Shown: in pieces, positions 55,801-64,000 of the stretch
Layout of the letters: the number at the start of each line of letters is the position of its first letter
Position numbering within the stretch: position 1 is the stretch's first letter
Assembly (NCBI GenBank): GCA_965215225.1
Contig: OZ244039.1
Coordinates: forward strand, 248,001 to 312,000
Direction of reading: 5' to 3'
DNA from: G965215225 sp965215225
GTDB taxonomy: Bacteria; Pseudomonadota; Gammaproteobacteria; CBDBNL01; JAAOII01
Length of the DNA stretch: 64,000 nt
Program-made: the position numbers and the translations under genes
Notes under the pieces: model-generated
What the model saw: the letters and a program-made list of their open reading frames with translations, nothing else
What the model was told of the DNA's origin: nothing
Database searches by the model: none

Positions 55801-58800
55801 TAGGGCAGACGGCTCGCTCTAATGTCATCAATTCTTATGCTGTGGCTGGTAGTATATCAGGAGCAGGAGATCATGTCAGTGGGTTGATAGGTGATGGGGG
55901 TGTTCAAAATAGCGTCATATTACATTCCTATGCGGTTTCTGGTTTGTTAAGACAATCAGGCACTGGGTTTCCTACCAATGGCTTGGTGGAAGGGGGATCT
56001 GCCACCACAGTCCGTTCTTATTGGGACAGCACTGTGAGTGGCATCACGGGGGATGAAGGGCGATCTACCCGCCAGTTACAATTGCCGATTGATTATAGAG
56101 ATATCTATCAAGCTTGGGATGACACTATTAATGGCGGGCTCTCACCATGGTGTGACTTGAATCTCAATGGTGAGCTGGATCCTGATGAGAGACGGCAAGC
56201 CAATCTCATTTGGGACTTCGGCAGCCAGGTTCAGTATCCGGCTATTAGATGCACGCCAGATGCCACTGTCTTACAGCGGTCGGGCTGGGGGCTAATCGAT
56301 GGCAAGCCAGTTATTAAGGAAGATCTTTTCCGTTTGGATTTGGATACCGATGGGGATGGGATAGAGGATGGGCGGGATCTTTTTCCAGCCGACCCGACTG
56401 AGAGCTCGGATGAGGATGGGGACAGGATAGGGGACGGCAGGGATAACTGCCCGTTGATTGCGAATTTCGCCCAAGAGGATATGGATGGCGATGGCTATGG
56501 TGATCTTTGTGATCTGGATAAGGATGGCGATGCTTATACCGACCTTAGCGATAACTGTCCGCTCGATTTCAATCCATCTCAACGAGATCTTGATAAAGAT
56601 GGCTATGGTGATCCCTGTGATCTAGACCTTGATGGCGATGGTTTAATCGAGATTGACACTGCGGCTGAGCTAGATGCGGTTCGCTATCAACTTGATGGCG
56701 CTGGGCGGCGATATGAGGAGGGAGGTCCATTGGAGACTAGCAGCTGTGGTGACGGCGTGCATCTTAGTAGTTGTAATGGTTATGAGTTGACAAGTCACAT
56801 CAATTTAACCGATTATATTAGCGGGGATGAGGGATGGCAGCCGATTGGGATTGATATAAATAGGACTGAGGAAGGATGTCAAGGAGAGGGCTTTAGTTCG
56901 GTGTTTGATGGCAATGGTTGGACCCTAAGCGGGCTGAGAATTGTTCGTTCGGCTGAGGACTGTGTTGGCTTGTTTGGTCATATCAAGGATGGGGAGCTGC
57001 GTAATCTTGTGGTGGAAGCGACTGATATCACTGGGAAGAACCAGGTGGGTATCTTAGCTGGATTTGCTGCCAATGTGACAATTCGGGCGACGAATGTTTC
57101 CTCATCTACATTGATAGGCGAAGGAGACCATGTGGGCGGTTTGATTGGGCATGTTTCCATTGGCACGATTGTTTCCACTTCTGCTGTGGTCAGTAGTCGG
57201 ATGGTTGGGAAGAACCAGGTTGGTGGTTTGATAGGGCGTAATTTTCTATCTACCATAAGCCATTCTTCTGCTCTTAGCAGTGACATTCGTGGCGATATTG
57301 AGGTGGGCGGTCTGATTGGCTATAGCTGGGACATGAGAATCAGTGGCTCCATGGCCTTCTTCAATGTCCTATATGGTCAGAGCAGGTTAGGCGGTTTAAT
57401 AGGCAGATGCGCTCATTATGATAGATTGGCACAGACCATAGTTGGTTCGCTGGCTCACTTTTCCTTAATCAGCGGCAGCAGTGAGATGGGTGGTTTGATA
57501 GGTTCTTGTCATGATGCCCAAATTGTCTCTTCCATGGCTTCGGGCATTGACCTGCGCGGCCTTGATAACATTGGTGGTCTGATGGGGGCAGCTGACGACA
57601 TCACCCTAGCCTCGTCCTATGCGGTTGTTTCCAATATCCAAGGCGACTCTGATACCAACGGGTTGGTCGGGCTCAGCGGGTCGGTTAGAATTGATGATTC
57701 CTATTGGGCTTTGCTCACTAGCAGGCTGCCCTTTGATGCCTTTGCCAAGAGCTTCTTGGATTTACAATCTCCGACAAACTTTAGTGGTCTTTATGCCAGT
57801 TGGGATGACGGGACCGACCTGACCTTTGATGGCAATGTGGACAACACCACTCGCTGGTGCGATACTAATCATGACGGTACCATAGGTCCTGATGAGAGGA
57901 GGGAGGACAATCTTATCTGGGATTTGGGTCGGTCGGATGAATATCCAGCATTGAGCTGCTTGCCTGAGATATCCTCGCGCCAAAGGGCAGCCTTACCTGT
58001 GCTATTTGAAGACACTGATGGTGATGGCATTGCCGATGCTTTCGATACGGGAGAATTTAATCGACGCTTCTGTGAGGAACACGTCGATTGCGATGGTGAT
58101 GGAGTAAATGACAAGCAAGACGCTTTTCCAACTGACCCAGATGAACAGGCTGACACCGACGGTGATGCTATTGGCAATAATAAGGATAACTGCCCTTTTG
58201 TTTTCAATCCGCATCAACAGGATATGGATGGCGATGGTGAGGGCGATCTTTGTGATGCCGATAGTGATAGCGATGGTTGGTTTGGTGATGGGGATAATTG
58301 TCCCTTTGTGTCCAATCCAGCCCAACAGGATAACGATTCAGATACTTATGGCGATGCCTGTGATATTGATAGGGATGGCGATGGTTTGGTCGAGATTACT
58401 ACGGCTGCCGAACTGGACGCGGTTCGCTATGAGCTGAATGGTAGCGGCCTCCGTCTGACCCGCGATGGTGTCTTAGACTCAGTTGGTTGTGGCGATGGAA
58501 GGGAGGTTTTGCACTGCGACGGCTATGAGTTGACTGCCGCTATTGACCTGGCTGCTTATGCCACTAGGGATGAAGGCAAGGGATGGCAACCCATAGGACA
58601 TGATGGCAATAGGGAGGCGGATGGTTGTCAGGGAGACGGTTTCAATGGCATTTTTGAAGGCAATGGCTTTACTATTCACAATTTGCATATAGCAAGGTCG
58701 GGGGAAGACTGTGTGGGTTTGTTTGGTCAAATTGGCGGCGAGATTCGTAATCTGACTATAGCAAATGCGGACGTGAAGGGAAATGCGAGAATGGGGCTCT

Positions 58801-59777
58801 TGGCGGGTGAGGCAGATGGGGCGAGTATTACCACCATAACAATTGATTCTTCAAGAATCCGTGACGGGACTCACTATGTGGGCGGTTTGGTGGGCAACCT
58901 TTCTGCTACCATAGTAGAGGCGGTCTTTCTTTCTGCTGATGTGAGTGGATGGAGTCGGGTGGGCGGGGTGATAGGCCATAGCTATGATTCTAGTATGAGC
59001 CATGTTAGTTTTACTGGTGATGAGGTTCGTGGAATATCTAGTCATGTAGGCGGTTTGGTCGGCTATGCTCAACAGACAACTATTAGAGATTCTATTGTCT
59101 TAGGCACACAAGTAAACGGGATAGTTAATGTTGGTGGTGCAGTTGGCACATTAAGGCAAGGCAGTATGCTTGGCTCGGCTGCTCTTACTAAGCACGTAAT
59201 CGGAAGCTGGATTGATGTAGGGGGGTTGATAGGAGAAGCACAGGAGAGCAATCTTGCTAAGACGGCCGCTTTCTCTGAAGAGATTGATGGTGCCGACAAC
59301 CTAGGCGGTTTGCTTGGTATAGCCCAGAGTGTGAAGCTATCCTCTTCTTTAGCGGTCTCTCATCAGATTACTGGATGGACTGCTGGATCAGCTATTCATG
59401 TTGGTGGCTTGATAGGACATGCCACTGATGTTACCAAGTACTATTCTTATTGGGATAGCATCGTCGACTTGCCAGACGATGGGGGCAAGAAAACTACTCA
59501 GCAGCTACAGTCCCCTACTGGCTATACTGATGTATATGTTAATTGGAATACCGCCATAGACTTTGACAATGAGGATGGCGATGAGCAAACTAATACCGGG
59601 ACAGATAACAATACCCGTTGGTGCGATACCAACTATGATGGTGAGATAGACAACAGCGAAAGAAGGAGTAGCAATTCCATTTGGGACTTTGGCACTTCAA
59701 CCGATTACCCCACTCTTCGCTGCACTCCTATCTCGCCTCAACAACAAAGAGCTTTCATTAACTCTTTGAGTGATTAG
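49803..59777 (+). CDS. Giant GLUG/Ig-like repeat lipoprotein C
   Basis: 3324 residues. An n-region of about 80 residues carries Asn/Thr/Lys repeats and 9-bp repeats coding HPFRSLHPFHSFCSFRPFRPS-like tripeptides. Then YLFQLLFLFLLSGC (Cys97). About six Ig-like pairs span 110-1115. Modules begin near 1119, 1714, 2275 and 2853. Each has the LIE(I/V).(T)A.ELD opening, CVGLFG, runs of VGGL(V/I)G, and IWD.G...YP.L.C.P. Asp-rich repeats (DTDGDGIEDGRDLFPADP, DMDGDGYGDLCDLDKDGD) sit between modules. Ends SPQQQRAFINSLSD. Most similar in its modules to A and B at matching positions. Fewest Ig-like pairs of the three complete giants. Likely a surface-anchored adhesin or matrix protein (inference). Confidence 0.9.
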   Translation: MGPLVNLIIRRGFVLKGQLRFLKSFFALVPRGATTNTTNITKGTDKNTNKNNHKAYLSLHPFRSLHPFHSFCSFRPFRPSLPLYLFQLLFLFLLSGCGGGTSDITSDSSSQSTKGNITLSDFSLASPLMVGDGMYHLRVEVNTTLLDGLQAECRFSNQTVSANLEDNVIGCPLDFQEDGVHTINLVVTRGAGVPYILELNVTRDTLPPVIDLSSLTSYDSQSSQIEITIEDATNVTASYSLAEELVISLRGDGDDYVIELPNSLGTGRHSIEVRAVDALGNEATESASFVLLRDHPTLSFTSATATNRGSYGLEATIDSGSYEGEYTGICLVDGQRIVASIDADRLSCNLAVGELADGSHLIGVSLQAAYQEGEETYDYSFSLLKDTTGPAIDLSSLAPTYDGIGEIISVGIGDALSEVVSAHYRFDQGELQSLVKQGESYPVALSDSLATGHHNIEVRALDALGNEATESASFVLMVDSPTLNLTSENTTNRGTYRLEATIDSGSYEGEYTGVCLLASQQAMASIGADSLGCNLVLAGLMDGEHRVAINLTADYDISYILPLHVIRDTAGPAISFTQFEPRYEAATATIVMAIEDEWSGVSRVTYQLDDDDPISLTEQYQGRYEFDLPPSITTGQHRVVVWAVDELGNERTAERPFVVLRDVPQLNQTSPAITTNKTYRLTADLNPGSYIGGFTASCQLEGGRASDGEVLADRLSCPLDLDRDGLHRVNITLTAVNVAQTHSYIFDLVRDTTPPSVDLTSVARQYDGTESAQRLTITDSHSEVATADWRIGQLAGVLARIGTSDEWSFVMPVSLLPTGGHSIKFNLSDSLGNNRLYLHDFLVLKDRPTVELRVADRTNLNSYRLTARLDAGSYLGGYTGTCDLNGDLEAVTVANNLLSCQLDLVGLTDGIYPLAIVLAADYGIDYEYSFDFTIDRTAPSIQPLNLEEAYGADYGGQIVEVLILDSSDISHADYQLDDGAIEVLTGTDGRYTFTLPASLSTGRHWLTLTATDSLGHKRVSRTPFLILADEPQLSQTSPRTTRTHYYDFTAIIDPGNYTGDYTGSCLVGGQAEVEATIASHQLSCPLDLWSLDNGVVAVEVNLTADYDRSYDFVVQLEKDVDVDRDDDGLIEVASAIELDEIRYQLNGSGKRTLEDMRLNRVGCPLGGCNGYELIDNISLAEFPNWIPIGQDAGSTRSERLDIECSGKSFSGIFEGNGNRISGLRIDQPTENCIGLFGSINQGEVRNLSLAATSIRGANLVGGLAGTMNSAAIAHVSVLVHHNLSGLDYIGGLVGKAAGGILISASAATSHNISGSDYIGGLVGKAEELRVISSYAVTDTIRGRARVGGLVGWSAISSIYYSYAATDTINGHTRVGGLVGWSARSSIYYSYALSNRVRGNLIGRSSGSDLGGLVGRSTFSTLIASYAKGHRVEGSYQVGGLIGDSRANKLIHSTAAIGEVRGGTQIGGLIGRVTQNSYVSSSYAVTKKVSAAGKFFGPLIGGRDSPLGNRLAYSYWDKTSVNISRDEGLLELLGIDADLVRAEEAVTSYTPRSYYDETAQYSQALKSPVDYTGIYSHWDQAIDIHVDLTTPNWADDLTTGVDPITRWCDRNADGSIDATERQLDNRIWDFGGEQDYPSLRCPPQPPAWVQQRLPLLFEDTDGDSIVDYLDEFAGIECSRMADCDGDGIDDGLDPFPVNASEWADDDNDGVGNNADIDDDGDGLIEVATAAELEMVRHQLDGRGRRWDHEAPLDQTGCGDGAATNLCIGYELVAAISLASYDEGFSWQPLGHDIDPSRDGCQGEGLGGMFEGNGNRISGLIINRPFDDCVGLFGKLGSQAFIRNLHLEVDRIIGNDYVGGMIAYGDGAKLSYSSVVFGTIEGAENVGGLIGYSRNMELVGLTATGSDLNASSQNVGGLVGEDRNSDIHSSSARIDSIRGEFDVGGLVGGAWDTEVISSFSFARLIDAGTRIGGLAGFGLDLTVIASYAISDSLFASRAGGLIGQTARSNVINSYAVAGSISGAGDHVSGLIGDGGVQNSVILHSYAVSGLLRQSGTGFPTNGLVEGGSATTVRSYWDSTVSGITGDEGRSTRQLQLPIDYRDIYQAWDDTINGGLSPWCDLNLNGELDPDERRQANLIWDFGSQVQYPAIRCTPDATVLQRSGWGLIDGKPVIKEDLFRLDLDTDGDGIEDGRDLFPADPTESSDEDGDRIGDGRDNCPLIANFAQEDMDGDGYGDLCDLDKDGDAYTDLSDNCPLDFNPSQRDLDKDGYGDPCDLDLDGDGLIEIDTAAELDAVRYQLDGAGRRYEEGGPLETSSCGDGVHLSSCNGYELTSHINLTDYISGDEGWQPIGIDINRTEEGCQGEGFSSVFDGNGWTLSGLRIVRSAEDCVGLFGHIKDGELRNLVVEATDITGKNQVGILAGFAANVTIRATNVSSSTLIGEGDHVGGLIGHVSIGTIVSTSAVVSSRMVGKNQVGGLIGRNFLSTISHSSALSSDIRGDIEVGGLIGYSWDMRISGSMAFFNVLYGQSRLGGLIGRCAHYDRLAQTIVGSLAHFSLISGSSEMGGLIGSCHDAQIVSSMASGIDLRGLDNIGGLMGAADDITLASSYAVVSNIQGDSDTNGLVGLSGSVRIDDSYWALLTSRLPFDAFAKSFLDLQSPTNFSGLYASWDDGTDLTFDGNVDNTTRWCDTNHDGTIGPDERREDNLIWDLGRSDEYPALSCLPEISSRQRAALPVLFEDTDGDGIADAFDTGEFNRRFCEEHVDCDGDGVNDKQDAFPTDPDEQADTDGDAIGNNKDNCPFVFNPHQQDMDGDGEGDLCDADSDSDGWFGDGDNCPFVSNPAQQDNDSDTYGDACDIDRDGDGLVEITTAAELDAVRYELNGSGLRLTRDGVLDSVGCGDGREVLHCDGYELTAAIDLAAYATRDEGKGWQPIGHDGNREADGCQGDGFNGIFEGNGFTIHNLHIARSGEDCVGLFGQIGGEIRNLTIANADVKGNARMGLLAGEADGASITTITIDSSRIRDGTHYVGGLVGNLSATIVEAVFLSADVSGWSRVGGVIGHSYDSSMSHVSFTGDEVRGISSHVGGLVGYAQQTTIRDSIVLGTQVNGIVNVGGAVGTLRQGSMLGSAALTKHVIGSWIDVGGLIGEAQESNLAKTAAFSEEIDGADNLGGLLGIAQSVKLSSSLAVSHQITGWTAGSAIHVGGLIGHATDVTKYYSYWDSIVDLPDDGGKKTTQQLQSPTGYTDVYVNWNTAIDFDNEDGDEQTNTGTDNNTRWCDTNYDGEIDNSERRSSNSIWDFGTSTDYPTLRCTPISPQQQRAFINSLSD

Positions 59778-60640
59778 GGGCAACTCTTCGCTGCCCTGCC
59801 CTATCATCCCACCCCTAAAAGACAAAGAGCTTTCATTAGGTCTCTGGGCGACTAGATAGCAGCGAAAAAGCAACAGCAATTCCATTTGGGACTTTGGCGC
59901 TTCAACCGGTTACCCCACTCTTCGCTGCCCTGCCCTATCATCCCACCCCTAAAAGACAAAGATCTTTCATTAGGTCTCTGGGCGATTAGGGGCAGCCATC
60001 TACAAACACAAAAAGGCGTAATGCTATTTGGTATTTCGGCGCTTCAACCGATTACTCCACTCTTCGCTGCACTGCCCTATCATCCCACCCCTAAAAGACA
60101 AAGAGCTTTCATTAGGTCTCTGGGCGATTAGGGGCAGCTATCTACAAACACAAAAAGGCGTAATGCTATTTGGTATTTCGGCGCTTCAACCGATTACCCC
60201 ACTCTTCGCTGCACTGCCCTATCATCCCACCCCTAAAAGACAAAGAGCTTTCATTAGGTCTCTGGACGATTAGGGGCAGCCATCTACAAACACAAAAAGG
60301 CGTAATGCTATTTGGTATTTCGGCGCTTCAACCGATTACTCCACTCTTCGCTGCACTGCCCTATCATCCCTCGCCTCAACAACAAAGATCTTTCATTAGG
60401 TCTCTGGGCGATTAGGGGCAGCCATCTACAAACACAAAAAGGCGTAATGCTATTTGGTATTTCGGCGCTTCAACCGATTACTCCACTCTTCGCTGCACTG
60501 CCCTATCATCCCACCCCTAAAAGACAAAGACCTTTTATTAGATCTTTGGGCGATTAAGGGCACACTTCCCTCCCCTTTCACCTCAACAACAACAAAGAGT
60601 TTTCATTAACTCTCTGGGCGATTAGGGACAACTAGATACA
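59778..60640 (+). repeat. Array of copies of the giant C 3' end, 142-bp units
   Basis: Stops at 59987, 60129, 60271, 60413 and 60555 are exactly 142 bases apart, with shorter copies before (to about 59855) and after (to about 60630). Units contain TTTGGTATTTCGGCGCTTCA, CTCTTCGCTGCACTGCC, AAAAGACAAAGAGCTTTCAT and GGGCGATTAG. Overlapping 81-codon frames across unit junctions are by-products. Confidence 0.93.
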
Positions 60641-60689
60641 AACACAGAAAGAAATACTTCTTTTCGGTGGTTTGGCGCTTAGATAAAAA

Positions 60690-61204
60690 TAAAAATTACT
60701 TATTTTTTTTGAAAAATGGGTATAATGCTCTTTGCTTGAGATCTCTGTGCTAGTTGTATTAATGACAAAGAGGGTTTATTAGACCTTTGATTAGAGACCA
60801 CTAGCTAGAAGCAAAAAAGCAACAAGTAATTCCATTTGGTGTTTTGGCGCTCAGACGGCAAGGAAACTTATATCTTTCTTTGAAAAATGGGTATAATGCT
60901 CTTTGCTTGAGAACTCTGTGCTAGTTGTATTAATGACAAAGAGGGTTTATTAGACCTTTGATTAGAGACCACTAGCTAGAAGCAAAAAAGCAACAAGTAA
61001 TTCCATTTGGTGTTTTGCCGTTCAGACGGCAAGGAAAGTTATATCTTTCTTTGAAGAATGGGTATAATGCTCTTTGCTTGAGATCTCTGTGCTAGTTGTA
61101 TTAATGACAAAGAGGGTTTATTAGACCTCTGATTAGAGACGACTAGATAGCAGTAAAAAAGCAACAAGTAATTCCATTTGGTGTTTTGCCGTTCAGACGG
61201 CAAG
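60690..61204 (+). repeat. Three 171-bp repeats with a promoter-like block
   Basis: GGGTATAATG recurs at about 60718, 60889 and 61060, each time followed by CTCTTTGCTTGAGA, a gene-tail-like GACAAAGAGGGTTTATTAGA and ATTCCATTTGGTGTTTT. The unit combines the TATAAT core seen elsewhere with decayed 3'-end sequence. No gene seen. Confidence 0.85.
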
Positions 61205-61253
61205 GAAAAAGGAATAGGATGCCAAAAAATTACATTAGAAACTAAGAGTTTAC

Positions 61254-61259
61254 TATAAT
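61254..61259 (+). promoter_or_regulatory. Putative -10 box of giant lipoprotein D
   Basis: TATAAT 28 bases before the ATG. AAGAGGAG (61273-61280) six bases before ATG 61287 is the strongest ribosome binding site among the giants. Confidence 0.5.
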
Positions 61260-61286
61260 TTATGATTTGACAAAGAGGAGATTCAA

Positions 61287-64000
61287 ATGAATTATTTATT
61301 AAATATTGCGAGAGGACTCGTTTATGTAGTGGGGGGGGGGGGGGGGGGGGCGATATAGTGATGAAAAGGCTGCTCGAGCCTTTTTCATCGTGAAGCCAGA
61401 TAAAAAACCAGCTAAAAAACCAACTAAGAACAAATATAGAGGATATCTTTCGTTTCGGCTAGCTCTATTTCAGCTGATATTCTTGTTTTTATTGTCTGCT
61501 TGTGTGGGTGGAGGTGGAGGCGGTGGTTCTTCCGACAGTAGCTCACCAGCTGAACCGGCTGTGGTCAATATAACTTCAAGCGATTTTGCTATAATCAGTC
61601 CGCTTATCATTGGAAATGGTACCTATGATCTGCGCGTTGAGGTTGTTAATGATGCATTGCTTGATGGGTTACGAGCGAGATGTCGTTTTAATAACCAGAC
61701 AGTCTTAGCGAGTATAGCAGCTAAGGTGATCAGCTGTTCATTCGCAATCCAAGAAGACGGTGTTCATCCTATCGATTTGGAGGTGAATAGAGATGGTAGT
61801 AATCCATATGTTTTGGAGGTGAATATCACTAGGGATACACTGCCACCTGTTATTTTGACTAGTTATGATAGCCAGAATTCTCGGCTTTTGATAACAATAG
61901 AAGACCTCACCAATGTTACGGCAAACTACAGCCTAGCCGATGGGATTGTCAGATCCCTGAGAAAGGATGGTGATACTTATATTGTTGATCTGCCCGATTC
62001 ATTAGGGACAGGTCGCCATAGTATTGAGGTTCGCGCGGTGGATGTCTTAGACCATGAGACAACTGATGGAGCCTCTTTTGTTTTGTTGGTTGATAGCCCG
62101 ACCCTCAGTCTTACCAGTGAGAATGTGACCAATAGCGATGCTTATAGTTTAGAGGCGACCATAAATTCTGGTAGCTATGAAGGGGAATATACTGGGGAGT
62201 GCCTAGTAGCTGGTCGGCAAGCCATGGCTAGTGTAGGTGCGAACAGTTTGAGTTGTAACTTGGATCTAGCTGGCTTGGATGATGGCGAACATAGGGTGAA
62301 TATTAACCTCACCGCGAATTATGGTCGCAGCTATAGCTTGCCTTTGACTCTCATCAGGGACACGACCCCGCCGAGCATTTCCTTTACTCAGTTTGAAACT
62401 CGTTATGATACTCCTCCTGCCACCATTGTTGTGATGATAGAGGATGAGAGGTCGGCGGTCTCTCAGGTGACCTACCAGCTGGATGATGGGGCTGCCATCC
62501 CATTGACCGAGCAGCCGGCTAATCCAGGCCGTTATGAATTTGACTTGCCGGCTGCCATTGCCAGCGGACAGCATAGCTTGATAGTTCGGGCTGGTGATGA
62601 GGCGGGCAATGAGCGAATGGAAGAGAGGACCTTTGAGGTCTCGCGTAATTTGCCTCAGCTGAGGCTGACCAGTCCTGCCATGACCACCGATAGCATCTAT
62701 CGATTGACAGCCGCCCTAGACCCGGGCAGCTATACAAGCGGCTTCACTGCTAGTTGCCGGTTGGAAGGAGGGCCGATTTCGGCGGCAACAGTGGTGGCTG
62801 ATGGAGTCTCCTGTTCTTTGGGTCTTAATGCTGATGGGCGTTATAAGGCGAATGTGACTCTAGCTGCAATAGGTCTGGCAGATAGCTATAGCTATATTTT
62901 CGACCTGGTGCGCGACACTACACCTCCTTCGGTTGATTTGTCTGCTGTTGCCAGTGAATATGTTGGCAGCGAAGCGGCTCAGCGGCTCAGGATCACGGAC
63001 CGCTTCGCTGAGGTGGCCACTGCCGACTGGCGTATTGGGCCGCTTGCCGAAGGGTCTTTGACGCGGATTGGGGTGAGCGATGAATGGAGTTTCACCATGC
63101 CCATCTCTTTATTGCCGACTGGTAGCCATCGGATTGAATTTAATGTCAGTGATTCTTTGGGGAACGACCAGCTATATGGACATGATTTTCTGGTTCTGAA
63201 GGATAGTCCGATTGTCCAGCTAACCAGTGCCAACCGAACCAATCTTGATAGCTATGATCTTAGGGCGAACCTAGATGCTGGTAGCTACTTGGGTAGTTAT
63301 AGTGGTGATTGTTCCTTGGGAGGGGTGAAGTTTGACTTGGCTATTACGACTATTAATACCCAACCGGTGATTAGCTGCAACTTGGATCTAGCTGGGTTGG
63401 ATGATGGCGAACATAGGGTGAATATTAACCTCACCGCGAATTATGGTCGCAGCTATATCTTGCCTTTGACTCTCATCAGGGACACAACCCCGCCGAGCAT
63501 TGCCTTCACTCAGTTTGAAACTCGTTATGATACTCCTCCTGCCACCATTGTTATGACAATAGAGGATGAGAGGTCTGCTATCTCTCAGGTGACCTACCAG
63601 CTGGATGATGGGGCTGCCATCCCATTGACCGAGCAGTCGGCTAATCCAGGCCGTTATGAATTTGACTTGCCGGCTGCCATTGCCAGCGGACAGCATAGCT
63701 TGATAGTGAGAGCTGGTGATGAGGCGGGCAATGAGCGAATGGAAGAGAGGACCTTTGAGGTCTCGCGTCATTCGCCTCAGCTGAGGCTGACCAGTCCTGC
63801 CATGACCACCGATAGCATCTATCGATTGACAGCCGCCCTAGACCCGGGCAGCTATACAAGCGGCTTCACTGCTAGTTGCCGGTTGGAAGGAGGGCCGATT
63901 TCGGCGGCAACAGTGGTGGCTGATGGAGTCTCCTGTTCTTTGGGTCTTAATGCTGATGGGCGTTATAAGGCGAATGTGACTCTAGCTGCAATAGGTCTGG
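61287..64000 (+). CDS. Giant Ig-like repeat lipoprotein D, frameshifted at a G20 tract, 3' end outside window
   Basis: ATG 61287 gives MNYLLNIARGLVYVV, matching the starts of A-C. Then comes a run of 20 G. With 20 G the frame meets TAG at 61356-61358. With 19 or 22 G it continues as RYSDEKAARAFFIVKPDKK, then FQLIFLFLLSAC (lipobox, Cys about 72) and open sequence to the window end. Downstream residues match the Ig-like pairs of A-C (NITSSDF, DSPTLSLTSENVTN, GSYEGEYTGEC, DTTPPSVDLSAVAS). There is no good internal start before the signal, only GTG 61390. Modules of the GLUG type are not reached. Either a phase-variable gene in the OFF state or a tract-length error in the assembly. Confidence 0.8.
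61331..61350 (+). repeat. Run of 20 G inside the start of giant D
   Basis: Fifteen codons after the ATG, before the signal peptide. Long G runs are known slippage sites in phase-variable surface genes of other bacteria. Confidence 0.85.
61360..61389 (+). repeat. Inverted repeat directly after the G tract
   Basis: GATGAAAAGGCT (61360-61371) and AGCCTTTTTCATC (61377-61389) pair over 12 bp with one bulged T and a 5-base loop. The other giants lack it. Confidence 0.75.
62253..64000 (+). repeat. Long direct repeat within giant D, offset 1122 bases
   Basis: Sequence from about 62253 to 62878 recurs from about 63375 to the window end with few differences (374-codon period). The right border lies outside the window. 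Confidence 0.88.

Noticed and set aside
59886..60557. Four overlapping 81-residue proteins
   Set aside because: They are the same out-of-frame reading of 142-bp repeat units; their frame differs from the frame that encodes the real C-terminus.
61361..61393. Internal ATG 61361 as the start of giant D
   Set aside because: Its frame meets TGA at 61391 after ten codons. The lipobox frame is a different one.

Overview
The window looks like chromosome from a Gram-negative bacterium, most likely a proteobacterium. The evidence is lipobox signal peptides, an AapJ/BztA-type periplasmic amino-acid binding protein, an AmpG-like muropeptide permease, class I IlvC, and IspE of the non-mevalonate isoprenoid pathway. 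I cannot place it more precisely from sequence alone. Broken genes, transposase scars, simple-sequence arrays and long intergenic repeats suggest a genome that is both decaying and rich in repeats, as in many host-associated or symbiotic lineages (inference).

Left part (1-2763): tandem copies of a beta-class DNA methyltransferase fused to a GIY-YIG-like domain. One copy runs off the left edge, one is complete, and only the 3' tail of a third remains. From 3.1 to 12.1 kb there are three paralogous lipoproteins of about 0.8-0.9 kb codons each (Ig-like domain, Asp-rich thrombospondin-type-3-like repeats, GLUG repeats). Next come scars of IS1595, IS30 and a short-chain dehydrogenase (12.3-12.85 kb), then a convergent type II restriction endonuclease/methyltransferase pair (12.85-14.43 kb).

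Middle part (15.2-23.7 kb) is the housekeeping block: aapJ-like lipoprotein, ilvC, a duplicated stub, an ampG-like transporter, ispE, a 1.4 kb satellite array, tRNA-Gln(TTG) and an aldehyde dehydrogenase. ilvC, the stub and ampG overlap through shared TAATG codons. ispE lacks a normal start codon and carries a tripeptide-repeat insertion of about 116 residues.

Right part (25.1-64 kb) holds four giant lipoprotein genes in a head-to-tail row: 3444, about 4031 and 3324 residues, plus one cut by the window edge. Each complete one has a long basic n-region before the lipobox, a string of Ig-like domains, then four modules of Asp-rich repeats plus GLUG repeats, each module ending in a WCD...IWDFG...YP.L.C.P signature. 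Short direct-repeat arrays made from the 3' end of the preceding gene separate them. The fourth gene has a run of 20 G just inside its reading frame and is out of frame as assembled. The seven paralogues, the 3'-end arrays, the duplicated promoter/5' stub and the G and C tracts together suggest a variable surface-protein locus. That is the strongest candidate for an undescribed system here.
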